Positions 1 through 8,782 of a stretch of DNA of 64,000 nucleotides are shown here, piece after piece. The stretch comes from Bacteroidota bacterium (GTDB lineage Bacteria; Bacteroidota; Bacteroidia; Chitinophagales; Chitinophagaceae), in the NCBI GenBank assembly GCA_026391455.1, contig JAPLEH010000056.1, positions 1 through 64,000 of the forward strand, given 5' to 3'. Position numbers and translations under genes: made by a program. The notes beneath the pieces are model-generated. The model did not search any database, was not told the origin of the DNA, and saw only the letters and a list, made by a program, of their open reading frames with translations. How positions within the stretch are numbered: position 1 is the first letter of the stretch; every line of letters begins with the position of its first letter.

Positions 1-1
1 A

Positions 2-112
2 TCGTGGCGTTTTGCTATAAAGTCCGGCGCCTCCATTTATTATGTGTTTTGGGGTGTAATGGTTGTCGGTATCATTTATATAGCAAAGGCATTTATACTC
101 TATCGAAAATAA
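2..112 (+). CDS. C-terminal fragment of an unknown membrane protein
   Basis: An open frame enters from the left edge and stops at TAA 110-112. The 36 visible residues include a hydrophobic stretch (YYVFWGVMVVGIIYIA) followed by a short basic tail ending LYRK, as in a protein that ends with a membrane helix and a cytoplasmic tail. No family can be named from so little sequence. It could also be a chance open frame, since only about 110 bases are visible. Confidence 0.4.
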   Translation, partial: SWRFAIKSGASIYYVFWGVMVVGIIYIAKAFILYRK

Positions 113-376
113 TACCTGTTAAGCGGGTCGCGTTGGGCATATTCAAGCCATAGTACTGCAAAATAATTGTACGCCAGCCTATTCCCAATATCCTAAGCTG
201 TCTGCCCCGTTTCACCTATACCCTGTTTTTGGTATTTTCTATACAGGCATATTGTTATACTTTTAATGTAACGGGTTGCGTACAGGCATATTTCCGGGAT
301 GGCTGCTTTCTGTTAATATATCAGCTATACAGCAATGATATGTCGGCTATATGATGCACCCATTAAACATTAAACC

Positions 377-1162
377 ATGATATCCGAAAATTCAGTGCTC
401 ACAGCCCCCGATTCCGTGCGGGTATGGCGTGGGTTTCGTCTGCCTCAACTTCCCCTCGAACAGTTTTATTCCCGGCTGGGTGCCGTGTTTATTCCCGCTA
501 CGGTAAAACTACAGATAGACGCTGGCCTTCGTTCCTATACACCCGCGGTAACCGGCGGGCTCGATGGAAAACCCGACTGGGTGCCCGATGAAACCGCGAT
601 TCTCTTCTGGAAATCGCAGCAAACCTATTGGAATGGATTTACGCGCCTGGCTGTTCGCACCTATACCCTTACACATGGTGGTGTATATATCACCAGCGGT
701 ACGCCCCTGAGCCGTGCAGATTTTCCCATATTATATACCGGCGTGGCATCACTCAACATTGATGCACCCGTTTTTTTATTCAATAATGATGCCGACTGGA
801 TGCACGGCACCATTCGCCATGTGGTGGCAGAGCGACCGAGAAATGTGGAGGTGAATACCTTCAAAACCAATGTGGCTAACGCATTGACCAGGATACAGGG
901 GCTTTCCGCTCATTTACTTGGGGCCCTGGCTTGTATCGGCGATGATTATCTCGTGTATTGGGAACTCGGCCCCCTGGCCCCCGGCACGGGTAGCCCGGTG
1001 AGCGGTGTACCATTTTTACAACCCGCTCTTAGTGGCTGGTACAAAGTGCTGACACCAGCAGCCACATTTTTACCGATGAGCATATATGATAGCTGGGCCG
1101 GTATGGATGTAAGGGCCGGCAGCAGCTTCAATATGCAGTTTGAGCGTAACACCAACATATAA
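377..1162 (+). CDS. hypothetical protein, first gene of the ferritin-like cluster
   Basis: This 261-residue protein is not recognised. It has no signal peptide, membrane segment or known catalytic motif. It is rich in aromatic residues, Gly and Pro, and looks like a soluble beta-rich protein. It lies 61 bp before a propeller-like protein, which is followed by a VioB-type ferritin-like protein, all on the same strand, so the three probably form one transcript. The ATG at 377 begins the open frame and follows an AT-rich leader. A structural or substrate-binding role next to the ferritin-like enzyme is only a guess. Confidence 0.75.
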   Translation: MISENSVLTAPDSVRVWRGFRLPQLPLEQFYSRLGAVFIPATVKLQIDAGLRSYTPAVTGGLDGKPDWVPDETAILFWKSQQTYWNGFTRLAVRTYTLTHGGVYITSGTPLSRADFPILYTGVASLNIDAPVFLFNNDADWMHGTIRHVVAERPRNVEVNTFKTNVANALTRIQGLSAHLLGALACIGDDYLVYWELGPLAPGTGSPVSGVPFLQPALSGWYKVLTPAATFLPMSIYDSWAGMDVRAGSSFNMQFERNTNI

Positions 1163-1223
1163 CCGCGATTTATTTTCATAAAGGCATAGCTACTTTTATT
1201 TCATCATCTTAAAAACCAACAAT

Positions 1224-2150
1224 ATGACCAGGATCTATTCCGTAAAACCAACTGAAAACGGCGTTTCTGTAAAACCCGTTACAGTAGATGGAGAATTGTC
1301 TGACGGGTACTCTTCCGTAACCAGCGTGCAGGTGGGAAAAAAAACCATCCTGTATGCATTTGATAAAACAAAGAAGACCACAGATGTGTATGAACTGTCC
1401 GGCAAATCAGACAGTCTGAAAAAAGTAGTGGCCGGGTCAGATGAAATGAAGCTCTTTCCCTGGGATATCGTAAAGTCCTTTGTATTGGGAAACCGGCCCT
1501 ACCTGCTTACTTATGAAAGCAAGAATGGTACCATGGGATTCTATGAAGTACAGGATGATTACTCCCTCTCCAAACCTTATACGTTCATCAACCGGCGCGA
1601 CTGGCCCACAAAGAATTTTTCCGAGGTCACACCCTTTGTATCACTGGGCCTTGTGTATGTAATGGGCTATGATATTGATAGTGGTACGGTGGGTATTTAT
1701 AGCCTCAATGTTACGGCCTCCAATCCTTCCGGCGCTCCGGCACTCATCATGCTCAATGTTTGGTATCATCATTGGGCAAAAGGCTGGACCGATTTTGCTT
1801 TCTTCACACTGGGCCGTTCGAATTTCTTTTTCAAGATCAATAAAATGAAGCTGAATGTAAATATTGATCATATTCAGGATGATCCTTCCCGCGGTACCAC
1901 CGAGATCGGGAGCTGGCTGCAGGATCTGATGCCCAATGCCAAAGACATTACGCTGGATGTTACCATACCCTGGACCAATGGTGAAATATATCTCGGCACT
2001 TATGATGGACAAACGCATAAAGTAGACGTATACCATATACATCCGGATTGTGAGAGCTGGACATTGCAGGATTCCGTAGCCGCAGCAGAAAGCACGCAAA
2101 TGATTTCGTATCGCATGGGCGACACGTCTTATATTCTTTTATATGCTTAA
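1224..2150 (+). CDS. hypothetical protein with beta-propeller-like repeats
   Basis: This 308-residue protein has no signal peptide. It contains recurrent segments of the form 'hydrophobic strand - G(T/Q)xxxVxVY' (for example KKTTDVYELSG, NGTMGFYEVQDD, SGTVGIYSLNV and GQTHKVDVYHI), spaced as in the blades of a beta-propeller. No enzyme family is recognised. It sits between an unknown gene and a ferritin-like protein gene that begins 17 bp after its stop, so co-transcription is likely. A TACTTTTA element at 1191-1198 could be a -7 box for this gene. The fold is inferred from repeat spacing alone. Confidence 0.75.
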   Translation: MTRIYSVKPTENGVSVKPVTVDGELSDGYSSVTSVQVGKKTILYAFDKTKKTTDVYELSGKSDSLKKVVAGSDEMKLFPWDIVKSFVLGNRPYLLTYESKNGTMGFYEVQDDYSLSKPYTFINRRDWPTKNFSEVTPFVSLGLVYVMGYDIDSGTVGIYSLNVTASNPSGAPALIMLNVWYHHWAKGWTDFAFFTLGRSNFFFKINKMKLNVNIDHIQDDPSRGTTEIGSWLQDLMPNAKDITLDVTIPWTNGEIYLGTYDGQTHKVDVYHIHPDCESWTLQDSVAAAESTQMISYRMGDTSYILLYA

Positions 2151-2167
2151 ATCATAAAATCAGTTTT

Positions 2168-3310
2168 ATGGCTGCCGGTCAAACAACCCCTGAAGTAAAA
2201 GACCTGGAATGGATCAAACGATCTTTACAATCAGCAGTAGAGCTGGAGTTTTCCACGCTTCCGCTCTATCTCTCTGCCATGTTTTCATTAGAGGTTCAAA
2301 ACTATACCGCCTACAATATCATCCGCAGTGTGGCCATGGAAGAAATGGTACACATGTCGATTGCAGCGAATATGCTGGCCGCTATTGGTGGCACGCCCGC
2401 TATTAAACATATCAGGGTGTCGTATCCCACACAGGGATTGCCCGGCGGCTGTGAACCGGACCTGAATATTGGCCTGGCCAGTTTCTCAAAAAATCAGTTG
2501 AAGAATTTCATGCGCATTGAAGTGCCCGAATGCCTCGTGAGTGAATTAGCATTGCCCGCCAAATACCCCACGATCGGTGTGTTTTACAAAAACATCAAAT
2601 CGGCTATTCGGAAAAATGCTGATGCTGTGCGCGAAGCGGCTAAAAAAGGCGGCACTTCCAACCAGGTGGGAGACAATATCGGCTTCACCAAATTTTTGTA
2701 CGACCCTGCTAAAGATCCGGTAAAAATGTTTTGCACCGGCATCAATGAGATTCTCGAACAGGGAGAAGGAGCCGATGCAAAAGACCTGCTCACCAGCCCG
2801 GATTTTGAAACCGAAGAATCACATTATGCCAAGTTTGCCGAATTATACTACGGGGCCACCTATAAAAAACCAAAAGGCATCCGGAAAGTAACAAAAGCCA
2901 ATGAGGCAAAATTTTTCAGTGGCACTCCCATCAGTTGGCCAAAAGTGATCAACACACTTTGTTTACCGAAGGATGGATATGCGAAAATACTGGCGCTCGA
3001 TGCGCAGGCAAAGGAGGTGGCAAAATCGCTGGATGCTTTCGATGCGGCCTTTTCTGAAATGATGATGCTGCTGGATACGGTGTGGAACGGGCCCGCCGCC
3101 ACTTCCTGGAAAACGCTTGGAGCCGCCGTACACAAAATGGTTGACTTCCGGGTTCTTTCCTGCTTTAATATCATGCGTTACCAAATACCGGCGGATATCA
3201 TCAAAAAATTACCGGCCCTCTATCCCGATGAATATGATTTTATCAGCCAGTATACCAATTTGAACAAACCGGTATTTTACGGGCCCCGTTTTATCAATAC
3301 CAACAGGTAG
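2168..3310 (+). CDS. ferritin-like protein of the VioB / iminophenyl-pyruvate dimer synthase type
   Basis: The N-terminal ~200 residues match the ferritin-like domain found in VioB/RebD/StaD-type iminophenyl-pyruvate dimer synthases. An Glu-rich helix (SAVELEFSTLPLYL, residues 22-35) is followed by a helix carrying E58, E59 and H62 in AMEEMVHMSIAANML and a GGTP turn. These are plausible iron ligands of a four-helix bundle. Family members act in bis-indole pathways or are uncharacterised. No VioA-like flavin oxidase is visible here, so pigment synthesis is not supported. The remaining ~180 residues are helical and unassigned. It follows two unknown genes at short spacing and probably works with their products. 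Confidence 0.8.
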   Translation: MAAGQTTPEVKDLEWIKRSLQSAVELEFSTLPLYLSAMFSLEVQNYTAYNIIRSVAMEEMVHMSIAANMLAAIGGTPAIKHIRVSYPTQGLPGGCEPDLNIGLASFSKNQLKNFMRIEVPECLVSELALPAKYPTIGVFYKNIKSAIRKNADAVREAAKKGGTSNQVGDNIGFTKFLYDPAKDPVKMFCTGINEILEQGEGADAKDLLTSPDFETEESHYAKFAELYYGATYKKPKGIRKVTKANEAKFFSGTPISWPKVINTLCLPKDGYAKILALDAQAKEVAKSLDAFDAAFSEMMMLLDTVWNGPAATSWKTLGAAVHKMVDFRVLSCFNIMRYQIPADIIKKLPALYPDEYDFISQYTNLNKPVFYGPRFINTNR

Positions 3311-3349
3311 TAAATGCGGTCGAAATCAAACTAATTATGTCAGGCTCGC

Positions 3350-3640
3350 TCAGCGCCAGCGACCGGGTACCCATTTATATCCGCGACGGGTATATTTCCA
3401 GTGGCCGGGTACCCATACCGCATTGAAACGTGCAGGACGGGCCCAATATCCGGGCACCGATACATACTGACCTCTTTGCCAGCGCCACTCAGGGCCAATC
3501 CATACAGCACCCCGGAAAGGCGCTGCTCCCGGAGCACCTACCCGTGCGCCAACGGGTAAATTCATCCGCACCCGCACACGCTGTGCATGCAGTTCCGAAA
3601 CGGCTATCAACAGGCAAACAACAAAAAATATCCTTTTCAT
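3350..3640 (-). CDS. small secreted WxPGxW-repeat protein
   Basis: This 96-residue protein starts with a clear signal peptide (MKRIFFVVCLLIAVSELHAQ, cleavage expected after the AQ). The mature part is basic and carries repeated Trp/Tyr-rich motifs: VPGYWARP, VPGHWKYT, WVPGRW. These are typical of the YXWXPGHW (BcpO-related WXXGXW) repeat family, small periplasmic or envelope proteins of unknown function. It runs opposite to the upstream cluster and diverges from corA, with about 80 bp between the two starts. Confidence 0.8.
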   Translation of the reverse strand: MKRIFFVVCLLIAVSELHAQRVRVRMNLPVGARVGAPGAAPFRGAVWIGPEWRWQRGQYVSVPGYWARPARFNAVWVPGHWKYTRRGYKWVPGRWR

Positions 3641-3723
3641 AATCTCATGTTTTGCGGTTACTATGACCCGGAAAATATTCCCGGGTTTATCCGGATGCTA
3701 TAGATTTCATAACTTCCGCTATT

Positions 3724-4839
3724 ATGGGCGTCAAAATCAGACCAGAAAAATATCTTCGATACCTCAACCCCACTACGTTGTTTACTTCCAAACAGCGTAC
3801 AAAAGAGATATTATCTGCCAATCCCAATATTATTCCCCACCGGGAAGAGGCGAAGGAGGTAATTGTTTCCGTTTTTGATTATAACGCCGAAATGCTGGAG
3901 GAAAAAAAGCTGACTTCGATAAATGACTGTTTTCAATTTAAAACGAGCGGCCATACTTCCTGGATCAATATAGACGGGCTCCGTAAGGCAGATGTGGAAG
4001 CTGTTTGCAGTCATTTTGATATTCACCCGCTCGTCATCGAAGATATTCTCAGTATCAACCAGCGGCCAAAACTGGATGAAGCGGAGAATAGTATTTTTTG
4101 CCTGCTCAACATGCTGTATTATAACGAGGAAAAGCATGCCGTAGAGCAGGAACAGATCAGTATCATATTGGCGAAAGACGTGGTGATCAGTTTTCAGGAA
4201 GATGCACACCGTGATGTATTTACCCCGCTTCGCAAAAACCTCAAAACACCACACACCAAAATACGTCAGCGGCCGGCCGATTATCTCTGTTATTCCCTGC
4301 TCGACCTCATCGTAGACCATTATTTTGTGGTAATGGAAAAACTAAGTGAACGTGTCGAAGAGCTGGAAGAAGAAGTAACACGCGGAAACAGCACCCGATC
4401 CCTGCAGCACATCACGCAACTGCGAAAAGAGCTGATCGTTTTAAAACGTAATATTTCCCCCGTCAGGGATTTACTCAATGGTTTTCTTCGTACGGAAAGT
4501 GAATTGATTGAGGACCGCCATTTAAAATATTATAAAGATGTGTACGACCATATCGTACAGGCCATCGATCTGTCGGACAACTATCGGGATGTGATGGTGA
4601 GCTTACACGATCTTCATATCAACAACGTGAACATGAAGATGAATGAAGTGATGAAAGTGATGGCGATCGTAACCTGCCTGCTGGCCCCCGCTACGGTCAT
4701 CGGTGGAATCTTTGGTATGAACTTCGATGAAAACGTGAATTTCTTTCATCAGCGGTGGGGCTTTTATACCGCTGTATCCATGATGCTGGTCATACCCATT
4801 GTAATGCTTTGGCTCTTCCGCAAAAGAGGTTGGTTTTGA
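3724..4839 (+). CDS. corA: CorA family magnesium/cobalt transporter
   Basis: CorA forms a homopentameric inner-membrane channel for Mg2+ (also Co2+ or Ni2+). The 371-residue length is normal. A long acidic and helical cytoplasmic N-terminal domain is followed by two C-terminal transmembrane helices. The signature GMN lies at residues 331-333 in the loop after the first helix, and the protein ends with the basic tail RKRGWF. The gene stands alone between a divergent small secreted protein and a convergent protease gene. An in-frame ATG at 3724 gives the usual short N-terminus. Confidence 0.95.
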   Translation: MGVKIRPEKYLRYLNPTTLFTSKQRTKEILSANPNIIPHREEAKEVIVSVFDYNAEMLEEKKLTSINDCFQFKTSGHTSWINIDGLRKADVEAVCSHFDIHPLVIEDILSINQRPKLDEAENSIFCLLNMLYYNEEKHAVEQEQISIILAKDVVISFQEDAHRDVFTPLRKNLKTPHTKIRQRPADYLCYSLLDLIVDHYFVVMEKLSERVEELEEEVTRGNSTRSLQHITQLRKELIVLKRNISPVRDLLNGFLRTESELIEDRHLKYYKDVYDHIVQAIDLSDNYRDVMVSLHDLHINNVNMKMNEVMKVMAIVTCLLAPATVIGGIFGMNFDENVNFFHQRWGFYTAVSMMLVIPIVMLWLFRKRGWF

Positions 4840-4882
4840 TCCGCAGAGCCGAAAAAATTTTTAAAAAAATAGTTCGCTCCTG

Positions 4883-5983
4883 TTATTCTTCCAGCCGGTC
4901 TGTACAGCCATATTCCTGTTTCAGAAAATCATCATAATAGTCTGCCTTCTGGAAAAGATTGCGGAATGAATCCACCCCGTTCTCTTTGGTAAGGTCGAGG
5001 TCGTACATGATACTGCTGAGTACAATATTTTGTTTTACACAACTCAGCACCAGGCCATGTGTACGGAAATTTTCTTCCAGCAGAAACTGGTACAATGGTT
5101 TTATTTTAGTGGCATCGGTTGGCATCTGGCAGAGATAGGCATCTCCGGCAATAAAATAGTTTTCCGGGTTGTACGTAATCTTGATCTTGGCAGATCCTTC
5201 TTTCACACTCCAACTGTTTACCCCTTCGCGGGCAAGCCGTACATCTTTACCAAGTTCTTTCAGTATTTCCTCTACCGTTTTGGCGGCACCAACCGGCTCT
5301 ACTTCTTTTTCCGGAACCACAGGCAGTTTTACTTCTGTACCGCAGCTCGGACAATATTTTTGTGAATCGATATTGGAAGATGTAACAAGGTAATCGCAAC
5401 TGAAACAACGGGTGGATGCCAGGCCTTTGTTGGGAAGGTACATTTGAAGGGCATCCTGCAGGTAGTTTACCGGCAGGGCAAAACCCAGGTTATCACCACC
5501 CCGGATAATAAAGGAATTCACACCAATGATCTCCCCGTTCATATTCACCAACGGGCCGCCACTGTTACCGGGGTTGATGGCCGCATCGATCTGAATGTAT
5601 TTAATGCCTTCGCGGATACGGTCCACTTTTGAGATCACGCCTTGTGTGGCAGTATAGTTTAGCCCATAGGGATGCCCGATGGCCACCACGGAATCCCCGT
5701 CTTTCATTTGGTCATAGTGACCCAATTTTATCTCGGGCAGTTCAATACCAGCCGGGGCCTGCAAAAAGGCAAGATCGTGCTTACGGTCGGTATACCATAC
5801 GCGGGAAAGTGCTTTATCAAAGGCTTTACCGGCAATGGTCACTTCAGCCTCTTCGGCCACCACATGTGCATTGGTTACGATGAGGTCGAACTGCTTTACA
5901 TAAAAACCAGTACCGGTACCACCCCCGGTGGCGATCTGAATAATGGCTTTCTGGTATTGTTCTATTATCTGTTGGGGATCCAT
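4883..5983 (-). CDS. cytosolic trypsin-like serine protease with zinc ribbon and YbjN-like domain
   Basis: Residues 1-185 form a trypsin/DegP-like protease domain with H40 (TNAHVV), D70 (HDLAFL) and S141 (NPGNSGGP), so the triad is complete. There is no signal peptide and no PDZ domain, unlike DegP/HtrA, so it probably acts in the cytoplasm. A zinc ribbon follows (C193-x2-C196 and C211-x2-C214). The C-terminal ~130 residues resemble the YbjN / type III chaperone-like fold, which usually binds partner proteins. The next upstream gene appears to contain a similar domain, which suggests the two products interact. The start follows a short leader and gives a compact N-terminus. Confidence 0.85.
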   Translation of the reverse strand: MDPQQIIEQYQKAIIQIATGGGTGTGFYVKQFDLIVTNAHVVAEEAEVTIAGKAFDKALSRVWYTDRKHDLAFLQAPAGIELPEIKLGHYDQMKDGDSVVAIGHPYGLNYTATQGVISKVDRIREGIKYIQIDAAINPGNSGGPLVNMNGEIIGVNSFIIRGGDNLGFALPVNYLQDALQMYLPNKGLASTRCFSCDYLVTSSNIDSQKYCPSCGTEVKLPVVPEKEVEPVGAAKTVEEILKELGKDVRLAREGVNSWSVKEGSAKIKITYNPENYFIAGDAYLCQMPTDATKIKPLYQFLLEENFRTHGLVLSCVKQNIVLSSIMYDLDLTKENGVDSFRNLFQKADYYDDFLKQEYGCTDRLEE

Positions 5984-6025
5984 GGAATAAGTTCGTTTTA
6001 TGCAGTTACTTTTTCATTGACCCTG

Positions 6026-7348
6026 TTATTTGGGGTCCATGTTTAAAAACTCCATTTCGTTCGTATAGGTCAGGTTAAAATTCACCAGGCTGTCGAAACG
6101 GAGATTGGCCAGTTTAAAATCCAGGTTGGGATACTTTTCTTTCCATTTGTTTTGAATGGTCTTTACCCGCTCTGTTATTTCTTCCTGATCAAATTTATTC
6201 TGTGCGCTGTCATACAAGGTGGTTTTAAATCCCAATGCTTTAAAGAAAGGCGCATAGTTCACCAGCATATACAGATGATACAATTCCGTAATGACACGCG
6301 GTAAACTGTATGAATACTGGCAGAAACCGATCCCGTATTCGGTAATCTGGTTGGCGATTTGCGGATAGCCATTATCCCGGTACCATATCATATTTTGATT
6401 GGCGCCATGAATAGAGTCTGCAATGGTTTTATAGGCCTGCGGCGCCACAATGGAAAACGTGTATTTGGAGCGGTGCAGGTATTTAAAAACCTCTTCTTTA
6501 CTCAATGCTTTGATTACCCTGAAGGCTTCAGCCATATCCCGGTTCTTTTCAATCACGGGCCGCTCATCTTTTTTAAAATAAATGCCGCTGATCTTTTCCA
6601 GGTCATTGAGCAGTTTGCCTTCCGGAGTAATAAGATAATCGATCCGGTAGATCAGGGTGAGCAGTTGGTAGGCAATGCCACCAGAAAATTTATCTGCATC
6701 AAGGCCGCTGACCAGATCCAGTACTTCCCCGATCCATTGCTGGAGGTATTGGTATTTCACTTCTTTTTCGGCAAGCGGCACTTCGGTCAGGTGTTCGCTA
6801 TCCGCCGTTTCCAGAATGGCAAAATCCTGCACCAGCAGATCATCCTGCTTATCGGCTTTGGTAGCCAGTTCTTTCAGGCCATAATATAATTTACTGGGGC
6901 TGGCTGTTTCGGCATCGCTGTCGAAGCGCATACAGAGCCGGTCAGTGTCGAGCGCAAAACGGCTGTAGTATAAATTAAAATTCATTTCCAGCAGCCGGCG
7001 CATCACCGGTACAGAAGGTTGGGGCATGCGGGCAAGAGTTACTTCGGCTTTGAGCTCTTCCGGGCTGAATGAACCACGTACTATTTTAGAACCCTGATAA
7101 AATTCAAACCGGCCCTGATTACCATTGCGTTCGTACACCACATTTTTGGCCAGATCGTCGCGCATGTAATCAAAAAAAGCGTCGAGTGATTCGGGATATT
7201 TTTTTTCTTTGAAAAAATTATCCGCATCTGTCCAGCGGTTCACTTTTGCAAGGGGTTTATTGTTGTCTGAATAGCGGCCAAACAGAATATCGGGGTCCGG
7301 AGCCTCCTCTTCTTTTTTCTTACCCCATCCGAATAATTTGTCGAACAT
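6026..7348 (-). CDS. hypothetical protein with YbjN-like domain, partner of the adjacent protease
   Basis: This is a soluble protein of about 440 residues. The ATG at 7348 (MFDKLFGWGKKKEEE) is preferred to an upstream start at 7372, because an amphipathic helix followed by a charged linker is a common opening. Residues ~30-170 resemble the C-terminal domain of the neighbouring protease: 'RRLLEMNFNLYYSRFAL' here lines up with 'YQFLLEENFRTHGLVLS' there. The rest is helical, without known motifs. It lies 42 bp before the protease gene on the same strand, so they probably form an operon. A chaperone-like or substrate-presenting role is inference. Confidence 0.75.
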   Translation of the reverse strand: MFDKLFGWGKKKEEEAPDPDILFGRYSDNNKPLAKVNRWTDADNFFKEKKYPESLDAFFDYMRDDLAKNVVYERNGNQGRFEFYQGSKIVRGSFSPEELKAEVTLARMPQPSVPVMRRLLEMNFNLYYSRFALDTDRLCMRFDSDAETASPSKLYYGLKELATKADKQDDLLVQDFAILETADSEHLTEVPLAEKEVKYQYLQQWIGEVLDLVSGLDADKFSGGIAYQLLTLIYRIDYLITPEGKLLNDLEKISGIYFKKDERPVIEKNRDMAEAFRVIKALSKEEVFKYLHRSKYTFSIVAPQAYKTIADSIHGANQNMIWYRDNGYPQIANQITEYGIGFCQYSYSLPRVITELYHLYMLVNYAPFFKALGFKTTLYDSAQNKFDQEEITERVKTIQNKWKEKYPNLDFKLANLRFDSLVNFNLTYTNEMEFLNMDPK

Positions 7349-7499
7349 AACGTGTTTATTGAGGACAGGCAATATACAAAATAAGCGCTGAGTATTTTAT
7401 CTTTTTGGCGTTATTAAACGGATTCCGGAGGCAAAAACCGCGGGTAAAAAAGTAAAGCCTGCCAAACTCTCACATGTATTCCACCACCCGCGGTAAAAT

Positions 7500-7530
7500 A
7501 TTGGCTGTAAAGCAAAAATCAGTAGTTTCG
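7500..7530 (+). promoter_or_regulatory. candidate Bacteroidota promoter for dnaN
   Basis: TTG at 7501-7503 and TAGTTTCG at 7523-7530 are separated by 19 bases, close to the Bacteroidota consensus TTTG-N19-TAnnTTTG. It lies 76 bp before the dnaN start codon. Only sequence similarity supports it. Confidence 0.5.
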
Positions 7531-7605
7531 CCACAAACCGATTGCTGATGAAAGACGGCCCGGTTAGCGCTTACATCACATCAACAGACAATTAAATATT
7601 TACAG

Positions 7606-8721
7606 ATGAAGTTTATTGCGTCCTCCTCTTCGTTATTGAAGCAACTGCAGCATATTTCCGGCGTTATCAATGCGAATACCGTGCTTCCGATCCTGGAAGA
7701 TTTTTTGTTTGAAGTAGAAAAAAACAAACTCACCGTGGTGGCCACCGACCTGGAAACGGTAATGCGGGTACAGCTGGATATTGAAGCCAAAGACAGTGGC
7801 AAAGTTTGTATCCCCGCCCGGATCTTAATGGATTCATTGAAGAACCTGCCGGATCAGCCCCTCACCTTCAATATTGATAAGAATTTTGGCATCGAGATTA
7901 CCAGCGATAATGGTAAGTACAAAGTAATGGGCGAAAACCCCGACAACTTCCCCAAAGAACCCGCTGCCGATGATACCACTTCCTTTACCATGCCGGCTTC
8001 TGCCCTGGTAACTGCGATCAACAAAACGCTTTTCGCCACCAGCAACGATGATCTCCGCCCGGCCATGACCGGTGTGTTCTTCGAACTGGACAAAAAAGGC
8101 CTTCAATGCGTAGCTACCGACGCACACCGCCTGGTACGCTACAAACGCACAGACGTGAAATGCCCGAAAGCCGATTCTTTTATCGCTCCGCGCAAACCAC
8201 TCAACCTGCTGAAAGCTGCGATCCCTTCTACTGATGAAGAGATTACAGTCAGCTATAACAGCAATCACCTCTTTGTAAAGCATGGCACCACCCAAATGAG
8301 CTGCCGCCTCATTGATGCACGTTTCCCGGATTATAAAGTGGTAATTCCCGCTGATAATCCTTATCGACTCACAGTAAATAAAAGTGATTTTCAGAGCGCC
8401 CTTCGCCGGGTAAGTGTATTCAGTAATAAAAGCACCAATCAGGTGGCCCTGAATATAAGCGGAAGTGAACTGCAACTGGCCGCTCAGGATGTGGATTTCA
8501 GTTTTGAAGGAAATGAAAGAATGAAATGCCAGTACAATGGTGAAGACCTGATGATCGCCTTCAATGCACGCTTCCTGATCGAAATGCTGAATGCTGCCGA
8601 TGGAGATGAGATCACTATCGAACTCTCTACCCCCACTAAGGCCGGTATCATTAAACCCTCCGACCAGGACGAAAATGAAGAATTGCTCATGCTGGTAATG
8701 CCCCTGATGCTGAATCAGTAA
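7606..8721 (+). CDS. dnaN: DNA polymerase III subunit beta (sliding clamp)
   Basis: The clamp encircles DNA as a dimer and tethers DNA polymerase III and many repair proteins. The 371-residue protein begins with the family opening (MKFIASSSSLLKQL, then NTVLPILEDFL). It has the three-domain length and ends with the usual hydrophobic clamp tail (LMLVMPLMLNQ). The gene stands alone with its own candidate promoter and a strong terminator directly after it. It is not beside dnaA or recF here, which is common in Bacteroidota. A candidate origin lies about 40 kb downstream in the same window. Confidence 0.97.
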   Translation: MKFIASSSSLLKQLQHISGVINANTVLPILEDFLFEVEKNKLTVVATDLETVMRVQLDIEAKDSGKVCIPARILMDSLKNLPDQPLTFNIDKNFGIEITSDNGKYKVMGENPDNFPKEPAADDTTSFTMPASALVTAINKTLFATSNDDLRPAMTGVFFELDKKGLQCVATDAHRLVRYKRTDVKCPKADSFIAPRKPLNLLKAAIPSTDEEITVSYNSNHLFVKHGTTQMSCRLIDARFPDYKVVIPADNPYRLTVNKSDFQSALRRVSVFSNKSTNQVALNISGSELQLAAQDVDFSFEGNERMKCQYNGEDLMIAFNARFLIEMLNAADGDEITIELSTPTKAGIIKPSDQDENEELLMLVMPLMLNQ

Positions 8722-8744
8722 TTACACAAAAAGAATATTCCTGC

Positions 8745-8782
8745 ATTGACTATCACCCTTCCGGTGATAGTCAATTTTTTTT
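8745..8782 (+). terminator. rho-independent terminator after dnaN
   Basis: A perfect 12-bp stem (TTGACTATCACC at 8746-8757, its complement at 8763-8774) with a 5-base loop is followed by a run of eight T. It overlaps the end of the convergent DUF2306 gene. Confidence 0.92.
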
